Below are positions 40,614 to 49,493 of a stretch of DNA of 64,000 nt, one piece after another. This stretch comes from Euzebya rosea (GTDB taxonomy: Bacteria > Actinomycetota > Nitriliruptoria > Euzebyales > Euzebyaceae), in the NCBI RefSeq assembly GCF_003073135.1, contig NZ_PGDQ01000016.1, positions 1 through 64,000 on the forward strand, in the 5' to 3' direction. The notes below the pieces were generated by a model. That model ran no database searches and had not been told where the DNA came from. It saw only the letters and a list, made by a program, of their open reading frames with translations. Every line of letters begins with the position of its first letter. Within the stretch, counting starts at the first letter, position 1. The translations under genes and the position numbers were made by a program.

Positions 40614-42443
40614 TCAGGCGGAGCGTGCGCTGGAGGTGCCGGCCTCCCACGCCCCGTGCATGCGGCTGTACAACCCCCCGGCCTCGACCAGGTCGGCGTG
40701 TGGCCCGTCCTCGACGATGCGTCCGGCGTCGAACACGAGCACGCGGTCGGCCTGCTCGGCGGTGGACAGCCGGTGGGCGATCGTCACCGTCGTCCGCCCG
40801 GCGGTCAGGCCGGCGAGGGCCCGCTGCAGCCGCATCTCCGCGGCCGGGTCGACGGCCGAGGTTGCTTCGTCCAGGACCAGCACGTCGGGATCGGCGAGGT
40901 AGGCGCGGGCCAGCGCGACCAGCTGGCGTTCCCCGGCCGAGAGGGCGTCTCCGCGTTCGCCGACAGGGGTCTCGAGGCCCTGCGGGAGGCTGGCGACCCA
41001 GTCGCCCAGGCCAAGCTCGTCGAAGGCCCGGCGGACCTGTGCGACGGCCAGGTCGCCATCCCCCATGAGCACGTTCTCGGTGATCGTGCCGGCGAACAAC
41101 ATCCCGTCCTGGGGGACCATGACGACGCGAGACCGGAGGCTGCGGAACCGGACGTCGTGCAGGGGCACGCCACCCAGGAGGACGGCACCGCCCGTCGGGT
41201 CCATCAGCCGGGTCAGCAGCTTGGCGAAGGTCGTCTTGCCCGACCCGGTCTCGCCGACGACGGCGATGCGGGTCCGGGGCTCGATGGTGACGTCGACGTC
41301 GAACAGGACCTTGGTCGGCTGGTCGCCGTCGGCCGGCGGATAGGCGAAGTCGACGTGGTCGAAGCGGATGCCGAGCGGTTCGTCGGGCAGGTCGACGCCG
41401 TCGTCACCGGGGTCGGCGACGTCGGGGTCGGTGTCGAGGACCTCGATCACGCGTCGCCAGCCGGCGATGGCGTTCTGGGCTTCGTTGACGGCTTCGCCGA
41501 ACGCCTGCACGGGCTCGACGAACAGCTGGGCGAGGAAGAGGAACGCCACGACCCGGCCGACGGTCGTGACGTCGTTGACGGCCAGCACGGCACCGACGAC
41601 CAGCACTCCGGCGATGACGAGCGAGCTCAGCAGCTCGCCGACACCGGAGAAGGTCGCCGACAACCAGCCGGCCTTCAGCGAGGCCTCCCGATGGTCGGAG
41701 ATGGCGTCGTCGAGGCGTTCGCGAACCCGGTCCTCCATGCCGTAGGCGCGGATGACCTGTGCGCCGACGACGGTCTCGGCCAGCGTGCCGAGCAGCCGGC
41801 CGACGCGGCGACGGACCTCCAGGTAGGCGGCGTCCAGCCGACCCTGGAACGCCTTGATGACCACGGCGATGACCGGCACGAGGACCACGACGACGAGGGC
41901 CAGCTGCCAAGTCAGGACGAGCATCACGGTCAGGGCGAGGGTGGCCTGGCCGAAGTTGATGATCAGCTGCAGGCCGGCCCACTGCATGAAGCGGGAGATC
42001 TGGTCGATGTCGGTGGTGACGCGGGCGACCAGCACGCCGCGCTGCTCGCTGGCCTGGTGCAGCATCGAAAGGTCGTGGATGTGGGCGAACGCGCGCTGGC
42101 GGAGGTTGGACAGGGCCTGCTCGGCCACGACCGCAAGCCGCAGGTTCATCACGCCGGTGGCCAGCGCGGTGAGGGCGACGGCAAGCGCGCCGAACAGCAC
42201 CAGCCGGGTGACGATGCCCATGTCGACGGTACCCTGCGACACGTCGAACCCGCGGTCGAGCACCTGCTGGACCAGGACGGGAACGACGACGCGCCCGGCG
42301 GTCGAGCCGAGCGCCAGCAGGCCGGTGACGCCGAGTCCCACACGCAGCTCCGGCGACAGCGCCAGACCGCGCCGGACCGTCTCCATCGCGCCGAGCTGGT
42401 CTGCCTCGGCCGGCGTGTCGCGAGTCGTCGTGTCGGTGCTCAT
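40614..42443 (-). CDS. Heterodimeric ABC exporter half, canonical ATPase residues with degenerate signature
   Basis: A 609-residue half-transporter: six-helix exporter membrane domain (about 40-320) followed by a nucleotide-binding domain. Walker A VVGETGSGKTTFAKLL, Walker B VLVLDEATSAVD with the catalytic Glu, and H-loop TIAHRLST are intact. Its signature reads LSAGERQ instead of LSGGQ. It overlaps the upstream half (42440) by four bases (ATGA), so they form a heterodimer like TmrAB or BmrCD. The defective signature would complete the ATP site whose Walker B and H-loop are degenerate in the partner, giving one active and one silent site. Export of drugs or lipids is likely; substrate unknown. 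Confidence 0.9.
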   Translation of the reverse strand: MSTDTTTRDTPAEADQLGAMETVRRGLALSPELRVGLGVTGLLALGSTAGRVVVPVLVQQVLDRGFDVSQGTVDMGIVTRLVLFGALAVALTALATGVMNLRLAVVAEQALSNLRQRAFAHIHDLSMLHQASEQRGVLVARVTTDIDQISRFMQWAGLQLIINFGQATLALTVMLVLTWQLALVVVVLVPVIAVVIKAFQGRLDAAYLEVRRRVGRLLGTLAETVVGAQVIRAYGMEDRVRERLDDAISDHREASLKAGWLSATFSGVGELLSSLVIAGVLVVGAVLAVNDVTTVGRVVAFLFLAQLFVEPVQAFGEAVNEAQNAIAGWRRVIEVLDTDPDVADPGDDGVDLPDEPLGIRFDHVDFAYPPADGDQPTKVLFDVDVTIEPRTRIAVVGETGSGKTTFAKLLTRLMDPTGGAVLLGGVPLHDVRFRSLRSRVVMVPQDGMLFAGTITENVLMGDGDLAVAQVRRAFDELGLGDWVASLPQGLETPVGERGDALSAGERQLVALARAYLADPDVLVLDEATSAVDPAAEMRLQRALAGLTAGRTTVTIAHRLSTAEQADRVLVFDAGRIVEDGPHADLVEAGGLYSRMHGAWEAGTSSARSA

Positions 42444-44377
42444 CGGGTTGCCCCGCTCTCGCTGGGGGTGGGCGTGCCGGTGTCGGCCGGGACCGGCTTG
42501 CCGGTGTCATACGCGTCGATCAGGGCCCGGTAGCCGGGCTGGCTGGCGTACAGCTCGTCGTGGCTGCCGCGGCCTGCGACGCGGCCGGCCTCGACGTAGA
42601 CGACCTCGTCGGCGAGGGCGATGGAGGATCGGCGGTAGGCGACCAGCACGACGGTGGTGTCCAGCGCCGACAGGCCACGCAGGATCGCGGACTCCACGCT
42701 GGGGTCGACCGCCGACGTGGCGTCGTCGAGGACCAGCAGGCGGGGTCGGCGCAGCAGCGCGCGGGCCAGGGCGATCCGCTGCCGCTGCCCACCCGACAAC
42801 GAGGCGCCCCGCTCCCCGAGCTGGGTGCGGTAGCCGTCCGGCAGGTCGGTGATGAAGCCGTCGGCCTGGGCCAGCTCGGCGGCCCAGCGGACGTCGTCCT
42901 CGGCCACCGGTTCCCCGAGGGTGAGGTTGCCGATGACGTCGTCGTCGAAGAGAAACGCCTCCTGGAAGACCAGGGCGACGTTGTCGGCCAGGGCGGCACG
43001 CTGGAGGTCGGCGAGGGGTCGGTCGTCCAGCGTGATCCGTCCCTCGTCGGGGTCGAACAGGCGTGCCAGCAGGTGGGCGATGGTGGTCTTGCCCGACCCG
43101 GTCGGGCCGACGACGGCCACGGTGGACCCGGCGGGGACGTCGAGGTCGATCGTCCGAAGGCCACGCGTCTGGTCCACGACCTCCTGCTGTCCCTCGGTCG
43201 TCGTGGGGGCGTCGATCGGTTCGACGACGGCGGCGTTCGAGAGGTCCTGGTAGGCCCCGTCGGGATGGCGGTAGGCCACGCCTCGGACGGTGGCACGGGC
43301 ACCGGCCGCGTCAGCGGACTGACCGGGGACGTCGGTCCCGTAGTCGACCCGGTCGGTCGTGTCGAGCACGGCGTCGATCCGCTCCATGCCGACCACGGCC
43401 CGGGGCAGCTCGCCCAGCAGCCAGCCGAAGACCCGCATCGGCAGGGCCACCAGGCGGAAGAGGTAGGCGAAGGTGACAAGGTCGCCGGCCGTGATGTCGC
43501 CGCTGGCCGCGCGCTGGGCGCCGACGAAGAGGACGAGGAGGATGCCGATGCTCGGGAGGGCCTCCATCACGGGATCGAAGACCGCACGGAGCCTGCCGAC
43601 CTCGATCATCCGGTCCCGCAGGGCATCGCTACGGACGCCGAAGCGCTCGACCTCGGCGTCCTCGCGACCCAGGGTCTTGACGACCAGGGCGGCGTCGAAG
43701 GACTCGTGCGCGGTCTCCGAGACCCGGGCGCGCAGCCGCTGTGCGTCGGCCGCGACGACGCGCATCTTCCGTTGGTAGACGTAGTTGGCGACCCCGAGCA
43801 ACGGACCGACGGCGAACCCGACGAAGGCCAGGAAGGGGTCGGTGGACACCAGCAGGGCCGCGGTGACGACCAGCATGACGATCACGCCGACGGCCATCGG
43901 CAGCGGGGCGGCGATGAAGGACGCGGCCTCGACGTCGTCGTTGACGTTGGCCAGCAGCTGTCCGGTCGGGTGCCGGCGGTGCCAAGCGATCGGCAGCTCG
44001 AGGTACCGGTCGGTGACCTCGCGCCGGTCGCGTTGCTGCAGGCGGAACTGCGCGGCGTAGGCGCCCCCCCGGCGCAGCGCGATGCCGACGGCCCGGACCA
44101 TGGACACCCCGATGACGGCGATCGCGGCGACGGCCAACGACGCGGTGCCGATCGAGCCCGCCTCCACGGCCGGGAACAGCACGGTGTCGGTGACCCAGCC
44201 GATGACGACCGACGACACGACGGTGGCCCCGGCGTAGAACGTGGTGCCCACCATGCCCAGCGCGAACTGCTTGGGGGCGCGCCTGAGCTGGCGGACGATC
44301 AGGCGCCAGCCAGCGCCGGCCAGATGGGCCCCGCCCATCTCGGCACGCTGCACCACGGCAGCTTGGTTCGCGCTCAA
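42440..44377 (-). CDS. Heterodimeric ABC exporter half with degenerate Walker B and H-loop
   Basis: A 645-residue half-transporter, partner of the 40614 product. Exporter membrane domain in residues 30-350 (FALGMVGTTFYAGATVVSSV starts helix 1), then a nucleotide domain with Walker A VVGPTGSGKTTIAHLL and a canonical LSGGQRQRIALARAL signature. Walker B is VLDDATSAVD, Asp in place of the catalytic Glu, and the H-loop His is Tyr (VLVAYRRSS). This is the degenerate-site half of an asymmetric exporter. The TTG at 44375-44377 is preferred because AAAGG lies eight bases upstream; an ATG 13 codons later is possible. A TetR-like operator at 44452 lies just upstream, and the tetR gene precedes it. Confidence 0.88.
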   Translation of the reverse strand: MSANQAAVVQRAEMGGAHLAGAGWRLIVRQLRRAPKQFALGMVGTTFYAGATVVSSVVIGWVTDTVLFPAVEAGSIGTASLAVAAIAVIGVSMVRAVGIALRRGGAYAAQFRLQQRDRREVTDRYLELPIAWHRRHPTGQLLANVNDDVEAASFIAAPLPMAVGVIVMLVVTAALLVSTDPFLAFVGFAVGPLLGVANYVYQRKMRVVAADAQRLRARVSETAHESFDAALVVKTLGREDAEVERFGVRSDALRDRMIEVGRLRAVFDPVMEALPSIGILLVLFVGAQRAASGDITAGDLVTFAYLFRLVALPMRVFGWLLGELPRAVVGMERIDAVLDTTDRVDYGTDVPGQSADAAGARATVRGVAYRHPDGAYQDLSNAAVVEPIDAPTTTEGQQEVVDQTRGLRTIDLDVPAGSTVAVVGPTGSGKTTIAHLLARLFDPDEGRITLDDRPLADLQRAALADNVALVFQEAFLFDDDVIGNLTLGEPVAEDDVRWAAELAQADGFITDLPDGYRTQLGERGASLSGGQRQRIALARALLRRPRLLVLDDATSAVDPSVESAILRGLSALDTTVVLVAYRRSSIALADEVVYVEAGRVAGRGSHDELYASQPGYRALIDAYDTGKPVPADTGTPTPSESGATR

Positions 44378-44451
44378 CGCACCGACCTTTCGTCGTCCTC
44401 GGCGGCAACGAGCGGACCCGCATCGGCGTGCGCGGATCCGCCCGGTCCCAT

Positions 44452-44465
44452 ACTGATCGGTCGGT
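44452..44465. promoter_or_regulatory. Palindromic operator upstream of the ABC exporter
   Basis: ACTGATCGGTCGGT is a 14-bp near-palindrome (10 of 14 positions symmetric, consensus ACYGAYCGRTCRGT) overlapping a CAGTAT -10-like sequence on the minus strand. It is 75 bases upstream of the exporter start and is probably bound by the adjacent TetR protein. Confidence 0.45.
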
Positions 44466-44525
44466 CCACTCGCTGCAGGGGCCGAAACGCGGGCCACTTC
44501 GCGGCCCACTGCGGTGTCGGCGGGG

Positions 44526-45221
44526 TCAGCTGCCGGGCGGGACCCGTCGCCGGAGGCCGTCGAGGATCAGGTCAAGGCCCCATTCGAACTCCGCGGCGAA
44601 GCTGTACCCGGGTTGCAGGACGTGGGCCGTGACCAGCTCGGCGAGGTGGGGGTGGGCGTCGCCGTCCATGGGCGCCATGATCTCCTCGACGTCCTTGCTG
44701 ACCTGCTCACCGTCGGTGGCGTCGAACGGCAGGGCCGCCTCGGTCAGCACGAACCCGTAGACGTAGGCGTCGACGACCGAGACGGCGCGGGCAGCCATGG
44801 CGACGTCGAAGCCGTCCCGACGGTAGGCACCGATCACGGCGTCGTGGTGGCGCAGCGTGGCCGGGCCGGGTGACCGCCTGGACTCCAGCAGCGGGACGGC
44901 CCATGGGTGGGCGGACAGGACGCGACGGGCCGATCGCGCCCGAAGCCGAGCCGCCTCCTCCCAGCCGAGCTCCGCGGGCGGCAGCTCGATCTCGGCGAAG
45001 ACCGCGTCGACCATGCCGTCCACCACCTCGTCCTTGTTGGCCAGGTGGTGGTACAGCGACATCGGCTTGACGTCGACGGCCTCGGCCAGCCGCCGCATCG
45101 TGACCGCGTCGATCCCGTGGGCGTCGGCGAGGGCGACGGCTGCCCGGAGGACCCGCTCCCGTGACAACGCCGGCCGGGTGGGCCGGGACGTCGGGCGGGA
45201 GGAGGTGTCACGAGCAGGCAT
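44526..45221 (-). CDS. TetR-family repressor
   Basis: A 231-residue regulator. The N-terminal helix-turn-helix is RVLRAAVALADAHGIDAVTM followed by RRLAEAVDVKPMSLYHHLANKDE. The C-terminal ligand domain resembles the tetracycline-repressor class (TetR_C): HPWAVPLLESRRSPGPATL and VYGFVLTEAALPF. The ATG at 45221 follows a TACGGT box by nine bases, and that box lies inside a CCGTAC-ACC-GTACGG palindrome, the expected layout for self-repression. The ABC exporter genes follow on the same strand after 148 bases, so they are its probable targets. The inducer is unknown. Confidence 0.87.
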   Translation of the reverse strand: MPARDTSSRPTSRPTRPALSRERVLRAAVALADAHGIDAVTMRRLAEAVDVKPMSLYHHLANKDEVVDGMVDAVFAEIELPPAELGWEEAARLRARSARRVLSAHPWAVPLLESRRSPGPATLRHHDAVIGAYRRDGFDVAMAARAVSVVDAYVYGFVLTEAALPFDATDGEQVSKDVEEIMAPMDGDAHPHLAELVTAHVLQPGYSFAAEFEWGLDLILDGLRRRVPPGS

Positions 45222-45230
45222 CGACGTCTG

Positions 45231-45246
45231 ACCGTACACCGTACGG
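45231..45246. promoter_or_regulatory. Operator and -10 box of the tetR gene
   Basis: CCGTAC, three bases, GTACGG (45232-45246) is a perfect inverted repeat. The minus-strand -10 TACGGT (45236-45231) overlaps it, nine bases before the tetR ATG. Confidence 0.55.
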
Positions 45247-45316
45247 CCGGGGGAGTCCGTGTTGTGGTCCACGTCGGAGCCCTCGGGCGGAGCGCAACCG
45301 TGCACACTGGGTGACC

Positions 45317-46477
45317 ATGCCTCCCGTTGACCTGCACCTGGACGTCGACGAGCTCGTGGACGTCGCGCAGCGGGTGTCGACCTTCTGCGACGACGACGAG
45401 GGCTGGCCGCTCGGCCACGTGCTGCTGACCTCCCACGCCGGCCGGCGTCGGTGGATCGGCGGCAGCAGCAACGTCTACGTGATGCTCGACACGGTCGAGG
45501 GCGGGCCGATGCCGAGGGCGCTGCTGTCCCCTCGCCTGCTGCCCATGCCGTCGTTGGTCAGCGAGCTGGAGGTCGACAGCGTGCGGCTGTCGCTGCCCGC
45601 TCCGGACGAGGACGGCCTGTGCACCGGCGCGGTGGAGCTGACGGTCGGGCCGATGCGCGTCGTCCAGCCGGCGGGTGTCGGCTTCTACCCCGACGTCGCC
45701 GACACGCTCCGCACCGACACCCACGCCCGGGCCAGGACCTCCACCGTCGCGCTGCTGGCCGTGGTCGAGCAGATCCGCACGGTGCCCGGCGGCCTGGAGC
45801 TCGGCCCCGACTACCCGCCGCCGCTGGCCTGGTTCATCGCCGAGTCCGGTCGGGTGGGGGTCCGGGTCGACTGGCCGGGCGTCGGCCGGGCCGAGGCGTT
45901 CGTGGACGCCGAGGTCGAGGGAGCCGCACGCATGACCGTGCCGCTGGGGGTGCTCGAACGGCTGCTGCAGACGGCCACGGATCCCGAGATCGAGCTGTTC
46001 CTGCCGATCCAGGAGGCCAGCTGGTTGGTCATGCGCCAAGCCGGCTGGACGGGCGGCGTGGCGCGGTTCCGCCCCTTCCCCACCACCTCCGAGCTGCAGA
46101 CCCGCCTGCAGCTCTGGCTGGAGGACGACTTCGGCCAGGGCGACGCGGGCCCCGACGCCGACGGTGACCTGCCGATGCGGTTCGAGGAGCAGCGGCTGTT
46201 CCTGCGGGTGGCCGACGGCGAACCCCCGGTGGTCCAGGTCTTCGCGGTCCTCGGCGAGGGCGAGGAGGACGACGGCCTGCTGCTGAACACCATCAACGGG
46301 CTGAACGCCGACGTCCGGCATGCACGGGTGTTCATCACCGGCGGGCAGATCCTGGTCGAGACCGACCTCGGCCACGACCTCAGCGTGGCCGACCTCCGCG
46401 AGGGCGCCCGCCGCATCGCCGACCTGGCACGCATGTTGCCCAGCGTCCTCGCGATCCGCCAGCAGCGCCTCCTCTGA
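45317..46477 (+). CDS. YbjN-like domain protein with long unassigned N-terminal region
   Basis: A 386-residue cytoplasmic protein. The C-terminal part (about 265-386) resembles YbjN/type III chaperone-like folds: FLRVADGEPPVVQVFAVLG, LLLNTINGLNADVRHARVF, TGGQILVETDLGH and a closing helical segment ADLREGARRIADLARML. The N-terminal 250 residues are unassigned beta-rich sequence (GHVLLTSHAGRRRWIGGSSN; VDSVRLSLPAPDEDG; AARMTVPLGVLERLLQ). Their spacing loosely recalls sliding-clamp repeats, too weak to claim. An in-frame GTG two codons upstream could be the start. It is divergent from tetR and possibly leads into the next membrane-protein gene. Confidence 0.55.
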   Translation: MPPVDLHLDVDELVDVAQRVSTFCDDDEGWPLGHVLLTSHAGRRRWIGGSSNVYVMLDTVEGGPMPRALLSPRLLPMPSLVSELEVDSVRLSLPAPDEDGLCTGAVELTVGPMRVVQPAGVGFYPDVADTLRTDTHARARTSTVALLAVVEQIRTVPGGLELGPDYPPPLAWFIAESGRVGVRVDWPGVGRAEAFVDAEVEGAARMTVPLGVLERLLQTATDPEIELFLPIQEASWLVMRQAGWTGGVARFRPFPTTSELQTRLQLWLEDDFGQGDAGPDADGDLPMRFEEQRLFLRVADGEPPVVQVFAVLGEGEEDDGLLLNTINGLNADVRHARVFITGGQILVETDLGHDLSVADLREGARRIADLARMLPSVLAIRQQRLL

Positions 46478-46504
46478 CGAGCGGGCCGGACGTCGGGCGG
46501 CCCG

Positions 46505-46510
46505 TACCAT
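46505..46510 (+). promoter_or_regulatory. -10 box deciding the start of the flippase-like gene
   Basis: TACCAT, seven bases before GTG 46518. The ATG at 46509-46511 overlaps this box, so the GTG is the better start if the mRNA is leaderless. Confidence 0.4.
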
Positions 46511-46517
46511 GACCGCC

Positions 46518-47531
46518 GTGCGCCTTCCCTCCCTGCCGACGTTGTCGCCGGCCGTCCGGTTCGTCCTCCGCTGGGCCGTGTCCCTCGGGGTGTTCGTGGT
46601 GGTGGCGCTGGTGCTGCGAGGCCGGTTCACCACCGTGGCCGACGCGGGGGTGCCGTGGCCGACGGCGACGTCGATCGTGCTCACGGTCGTCCTGTTCGTG
46701 GTCGCCAACGAGATCCTCGTCCGGGCGTGGCTGGCGCTGGTCCACCTCGGACACGGACACATCGACCGGAAGCTCGGCCGGTGGGTGTGGTCCAAGAGCC
46801 AGCTGGCCCGCTACGCGATGGCGATGGCGCAGGTGGCCAGCCGCGCCGTGGTGGCCCGGCGTCACGGCATGACGGCGTCGATGGGGGCGATCACGACCCT
46901 GCTCGAGGTCGTCTGGTACACGTGCATCAACGGCCTGCTGGCCGCCGCGACGATCCCGTGGTGGCTGCCCGAGACCGGGCTGACCTGGGCGGCATGGTTC
47001 GCGGTGCTGCCCGGCCTGGTCATCGCCCTCGCCGTGGTGTCCCCACGGTCGTTCGTGCAGCTCGCGGTGCTGGCCTCCAGGCTGCCGGTGCTCAACAGGA
47101 TCGAGCAGCTGGGCAGGGCCGGCGACGTGGACATCTCGCGCCGCCAGACGATGCACCTGACGCTGCTCTACACCGGCAACGCGCTGGTGCGCCTCGCCGG
47201 GTTCCTCGCGCTCTACGTCGGGGTCGGTGGGTCGCTGGACGACATCCTGCGGGTGACCGGCGCCTTCGCGCTCGGGCACCTGATCGGTGCGGTCGCCGTG
47301 TTCGCGCCGGGCGGCCTCGGCCCCCGGGAGGGCGTGACGGCGCTGGCCCTGGCGCCCGTCATCGGCGGCGGTCCGGTCCTGATGCTGGTCGGTGCCACCC
47401 GCCTGTTCGAGCTGGTGGCCGAGCTCGGCTACGCCGCGTTCGCCCGCTGGCGCTGGTCGCTGTACGTCGAGGCGCATCCGGACGCCGCCGACGAGGACGA
47501 CATGACGGTCGCCCTCGCCGACCCGGCGTGA
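46518..47531 (+). CDS. LPG synthase/flippase-like membrane protein (UPF0104/YbhN type)
   Basis: Integral membrane protein of about 337 residues with some eight hydrophobic helices, similar to the membrane part of lysylphosphatidylglycerol synthase (YbhN/AglD-type). The family signature PGGLGPREGVTALAL, near the C-terminal third, is clear, with LLEVVWYTCINGLLAA and GHLIGAVAVFAPGG before it. Members move or modify lipids, or pass lipid-linked sugars across the membrane; no aminoacyl-transferase domain is attached here, so it is not a full MprF. The GTG at 46518 is chosen over ATG 46509 from the -10 spacing. Confidence 0.8.
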   Translation: MRLPSLPTLSPAVRFVLRWAVSLGVFVVVALVLRGRFTTVADAGVPWPTATSIVLTVVLFVVANEILVRAWLALVHLGHGHIDRKLGRWVWSKSQLARYAMAMAQVASRAVVARRHGMTASMGAITTLLEVVWYTCINGLLAAATIPWWLPETGLTWAAWFAVLPGLVIALAVVSPRSFVQLAVLASRLPVLNRIEQLGRAGDVDISRRQTMHLTLLYTGNALVRLAGFLALYVGVGGSLDDILRVTGAFALGHLIGAVAVFAPGGLGPREGVTALALAPVIGGGPVLMLVGATRLFELVAELGYAAFARWRWSLYVEAHPDAADEDDMTVALADPA

Positions 47532-47592
47532 TCCGCCACCCCTGAACGAGGATCGGCCGACGGGACGAGGACAGCCCCCGCGGTCGAGCGGC

Positions 47593-47598
47593 TACCGT
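47593..47598 (+). promoter_or_regulatory. -10 box for leaderless methyltransferase gene
   Basis: TACCGT, six bases before the GTG at 47605, without a ribosome-binding sequence. Confidence 0.45.
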
Positions 47599-47604
47599 GA
47601 CGGT

Positions 47605-48393
47605 GTGAGCACCCAAGCCGACGCACACGTCGACAAGGTCCGTCGGAACTACGACGACCGTGTCGCTCAGTGGCAGACGATCTACTCCGGCCAGACCTTC
47701 CACGACCACGTCATCCAGCGACGCATGGACCGTTGCCTGGAAGCCGTCGATCACCTCGGTCCGGTCGACGAGGCGCCCGGGCGCGCCCTCGACGTCGGCT
47801 GCGGTGCCGGCCAGATGGCGCTTGCCATGGCCGAACGCGGCTACGACGTCAGCGCCGTCGACATCTCCGAGGGCATGGTCGAGGCCACCACGGCGACCTT
47901 CGCCGAGGCCGGCCGGACCGCCGACATCCGCACCGCGGACATGCGCGACCTGCCCTACGAGGACGACACCTTCGACTGGGTCTCGGGCCTGGGTGCCATC
48001 GAGTACCTGACCGACCCCGGTGAGGCGGTCGAGGAGTACGCACGGGTGACCCGTCCGGGCGGCCACGTCGTCGTGACCTCCCCCAACCCGTACCGGATCG
48101 CGTTCGCGCTGGACCCCATCGGCGTGGCCATGGGTGTGTTCGGCCCGCCACCGACGGGGTACCCGCGGCAGTACATCTCGCGGAGCCAGCTCGAGGGCTA
48201 CGCCCGGCGTGCCGGACTCGAGACGGTCGGGATCCTCGGCCACGGGGTCGGCCCGCTGCAGGTCGCCAAGAAGCCACTGCTGCCCCCACGCGTGTCCATG
48301 CGCCTGAGCCACGCGGCGGAGACGCACCTCCCCCTCTCGTGGCTGTCGCGGATCGGGGCCAACCTGATCCTCGTGGCTCGCAAGCCCGCCTGA
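47605..48393 (+). CDS. SAM-dependent methyltransferase (UbiE/Coq5-like fold)
   Basis: A 262-residue class I methyltransferase. SAM-binding motif I is ALDVGCGAGQMALAMAERG, with the acidic VSAVDISEGMVEA after strand 2, TADMRDLPYEDDTFDWVSGL, and VTRPGGHVVVTSPN as the post III motif. The C-terminal 70 residues (residues 180-250, GYPRQYISRSQLEGYARRAG) probably shape the substrate pocket. Similar proteins methylate quinones, lipids or other small molecules; the substrate cannot be read here. It lies alone between a membrane-protein gene and an acetyltransferase gene with its own -10 box. Confidence 0.8.
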   Translation: MSTQADAHVDKVRRNYDDRVAQWQTIYSGQTFHDHVIQRRMDRCLEAVDHLGPVDEAPGRALDVGCGAGQMALAMAERGYDVSAVDISEGMVEATTATFAEAGRTADIRTADMRDLPYEDDTFDWVSGLGAIEYLTDPGEAVEEYARVTRPGGHVVVTSPNPYRIAFALDPIGVAMGVFGPPPTGYPRQYISRSQLEGYARRAGLETVGILGHGVGPLQVAKKPLLPPRVSMRLSHAAETHLPLSWLSRIGANLILVARKPA

Positions 48394-48425
48394 TCGACCG
48401 GATTCCCCGACCCGACACGGCTGGC

Positions 48426-48431
48426 TAGACT
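48426..48431 (+). promoter_or_regulatory. -10 box for leaderless acetyltransferase gene
   Basis: TAGACT, nine bases before the ATG at 48441. Confidence 0.45.
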
Positions 48432-48440
48432 CCCACCGGC

Positions 48441-49493
48441 ATGGACGCCCCCGCTCCACCAGGACTCCGACTGCGAGACGCAACGCCGGAGGATCGCGAT
48501 GCCGTCTGCGCCCTGCTGGCCGAGGCCGCGGCGCAGACCGCAGGCGAGGCCCACCATGCCCCGCCGGTGCTTGCCGACCCGGCCGCACACGACTGGCTGT
48601 ACTGGGACAACCCGTGGGGGCCGCCGGCCAACGTGCTGTGGGAGCAGGACGGCGAGATCGTCGCCCACGCGGGGATGTACCGGCTTCCCGGCCTCGTCGA
48701 GGGGCACGAGGTCCGCGTCGGACGGACCGCCCACGCGGTGACGACCCGGGCCTACCGGGGTCGCGGCCTGTTCGGCAGCCTTGCCCGCCGCCAGCGGCAA
48801 CACCTCGGTCGCGACGTCGACCTGCTCGTGGCGCTGCCCACCGCCGCCGCCGTACCCGGGCTGGAGGGCGCCGGCGTCACCCAGCGGGACCGCGCCCAGC
48901 GCTGGTTCCGTCCGATCGACGACGACTTCCGCGACCTGGGCCGGGTCCCCCGACCGCTCGCGGCCACGATGACCCGTGTGGCCTTCGGGCCCCGTCCGCT
49001 GGGCACCGGCCAGCCGATGGAGGGCATCCCGGACGGCCTCGACGACCTCGCCCGGTCGGCGCAGGACGACGGTCCGCTGTGCGACGCCACGTGGTGGCGC
49101 TGGCGCTTCCTGGACAACCCCGTCCACACCTACGACCGGTACGTCGCCACGGACGGCCACGGCAGGATCACCGCCGCCATCGCCGTGCGGCCCGACCGGT
49201 ACTTCGGGGCCGAGTTCCTCCAGATCCTGCACTGGCAGGCCATCGACGCCGACCACGCCGCCGGGGTCCTCGGCACGGCGCTGGAGGCCTCCAGCAGCGC
49301 CGTCGCCGCGACCCTCCTTGCCACCGAGGGCAGCCAGGTCGCCGAGTGGGCCCGCCGCTGCGGACTGCGTCGGCTGCCCAGCCTGATCGACGACACCTCG
49401 GGCCACATCAGCATCGCCAGCGACCCCTCGGCCGGCGCCGTCGTGCCCGGTCGCCACTGGAGCATCTCGCTGGCCGCCCACCACGACCGCTGA
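48441..49493 (+). CDS. GNAT-family acetyltransferase
   Basis: A 350-residue protein with an N-terminal GNAT domain: LRLRDATPEDRDAVCALLAEA at the start, ANVLWEQDGEIVAHAGMYRL, and the acetyl-CoA-binding loop TTRAYRGRGLFGSLARR near residue 110. Residues 190-345 form a second, more divergent GNAT-like half (RWRFLDNPVHTYDRYVATDG; EFLQILHWQAIDADHAAGVLG), as in double-GNAT proteins. The acceptor is unknown. Its TGA shares a base with the next ATG (TGATG), so it is translationally coupled to the FAD oxidase. Confidence 0.78.
   Translation: MDAPAPPGLRLRDATPEDRDAVCALLAEAAAQTAGEAHHAPPVLADPAAHDWLYWDNPWGPPANVLWEQDGEIVAHAGMYRLPGLVEGHEVRVGRTAHAVTTRAYRGRGLFGSLARRQRQHLGRDVDLLVALPTAAAVPGLEGAGVTQRDRAQRWFRPIDDDFRDLGRVPRPLAATMTRVAFGPRPLGTGQPMEGIPDGLDDLARSAQDDGPLCDATWWRWRFLDNPVHTYDRYVATDGHGRITAAIAVRPDRYFGAEFLQILHWQAIDADHAAGVLGTALEASSSAVAATLLATEGSQVAEWARRCGLRRLPSLIDDTSGHISIASDPSAGAVVPGRHWSISLAAHHDR

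Noticed and set aside
42560-44632. 690-residue plus-strand frame opposite the ABC exporter half
   Set aside because: Antisense shadow; the minus strand has all ABC motifs.
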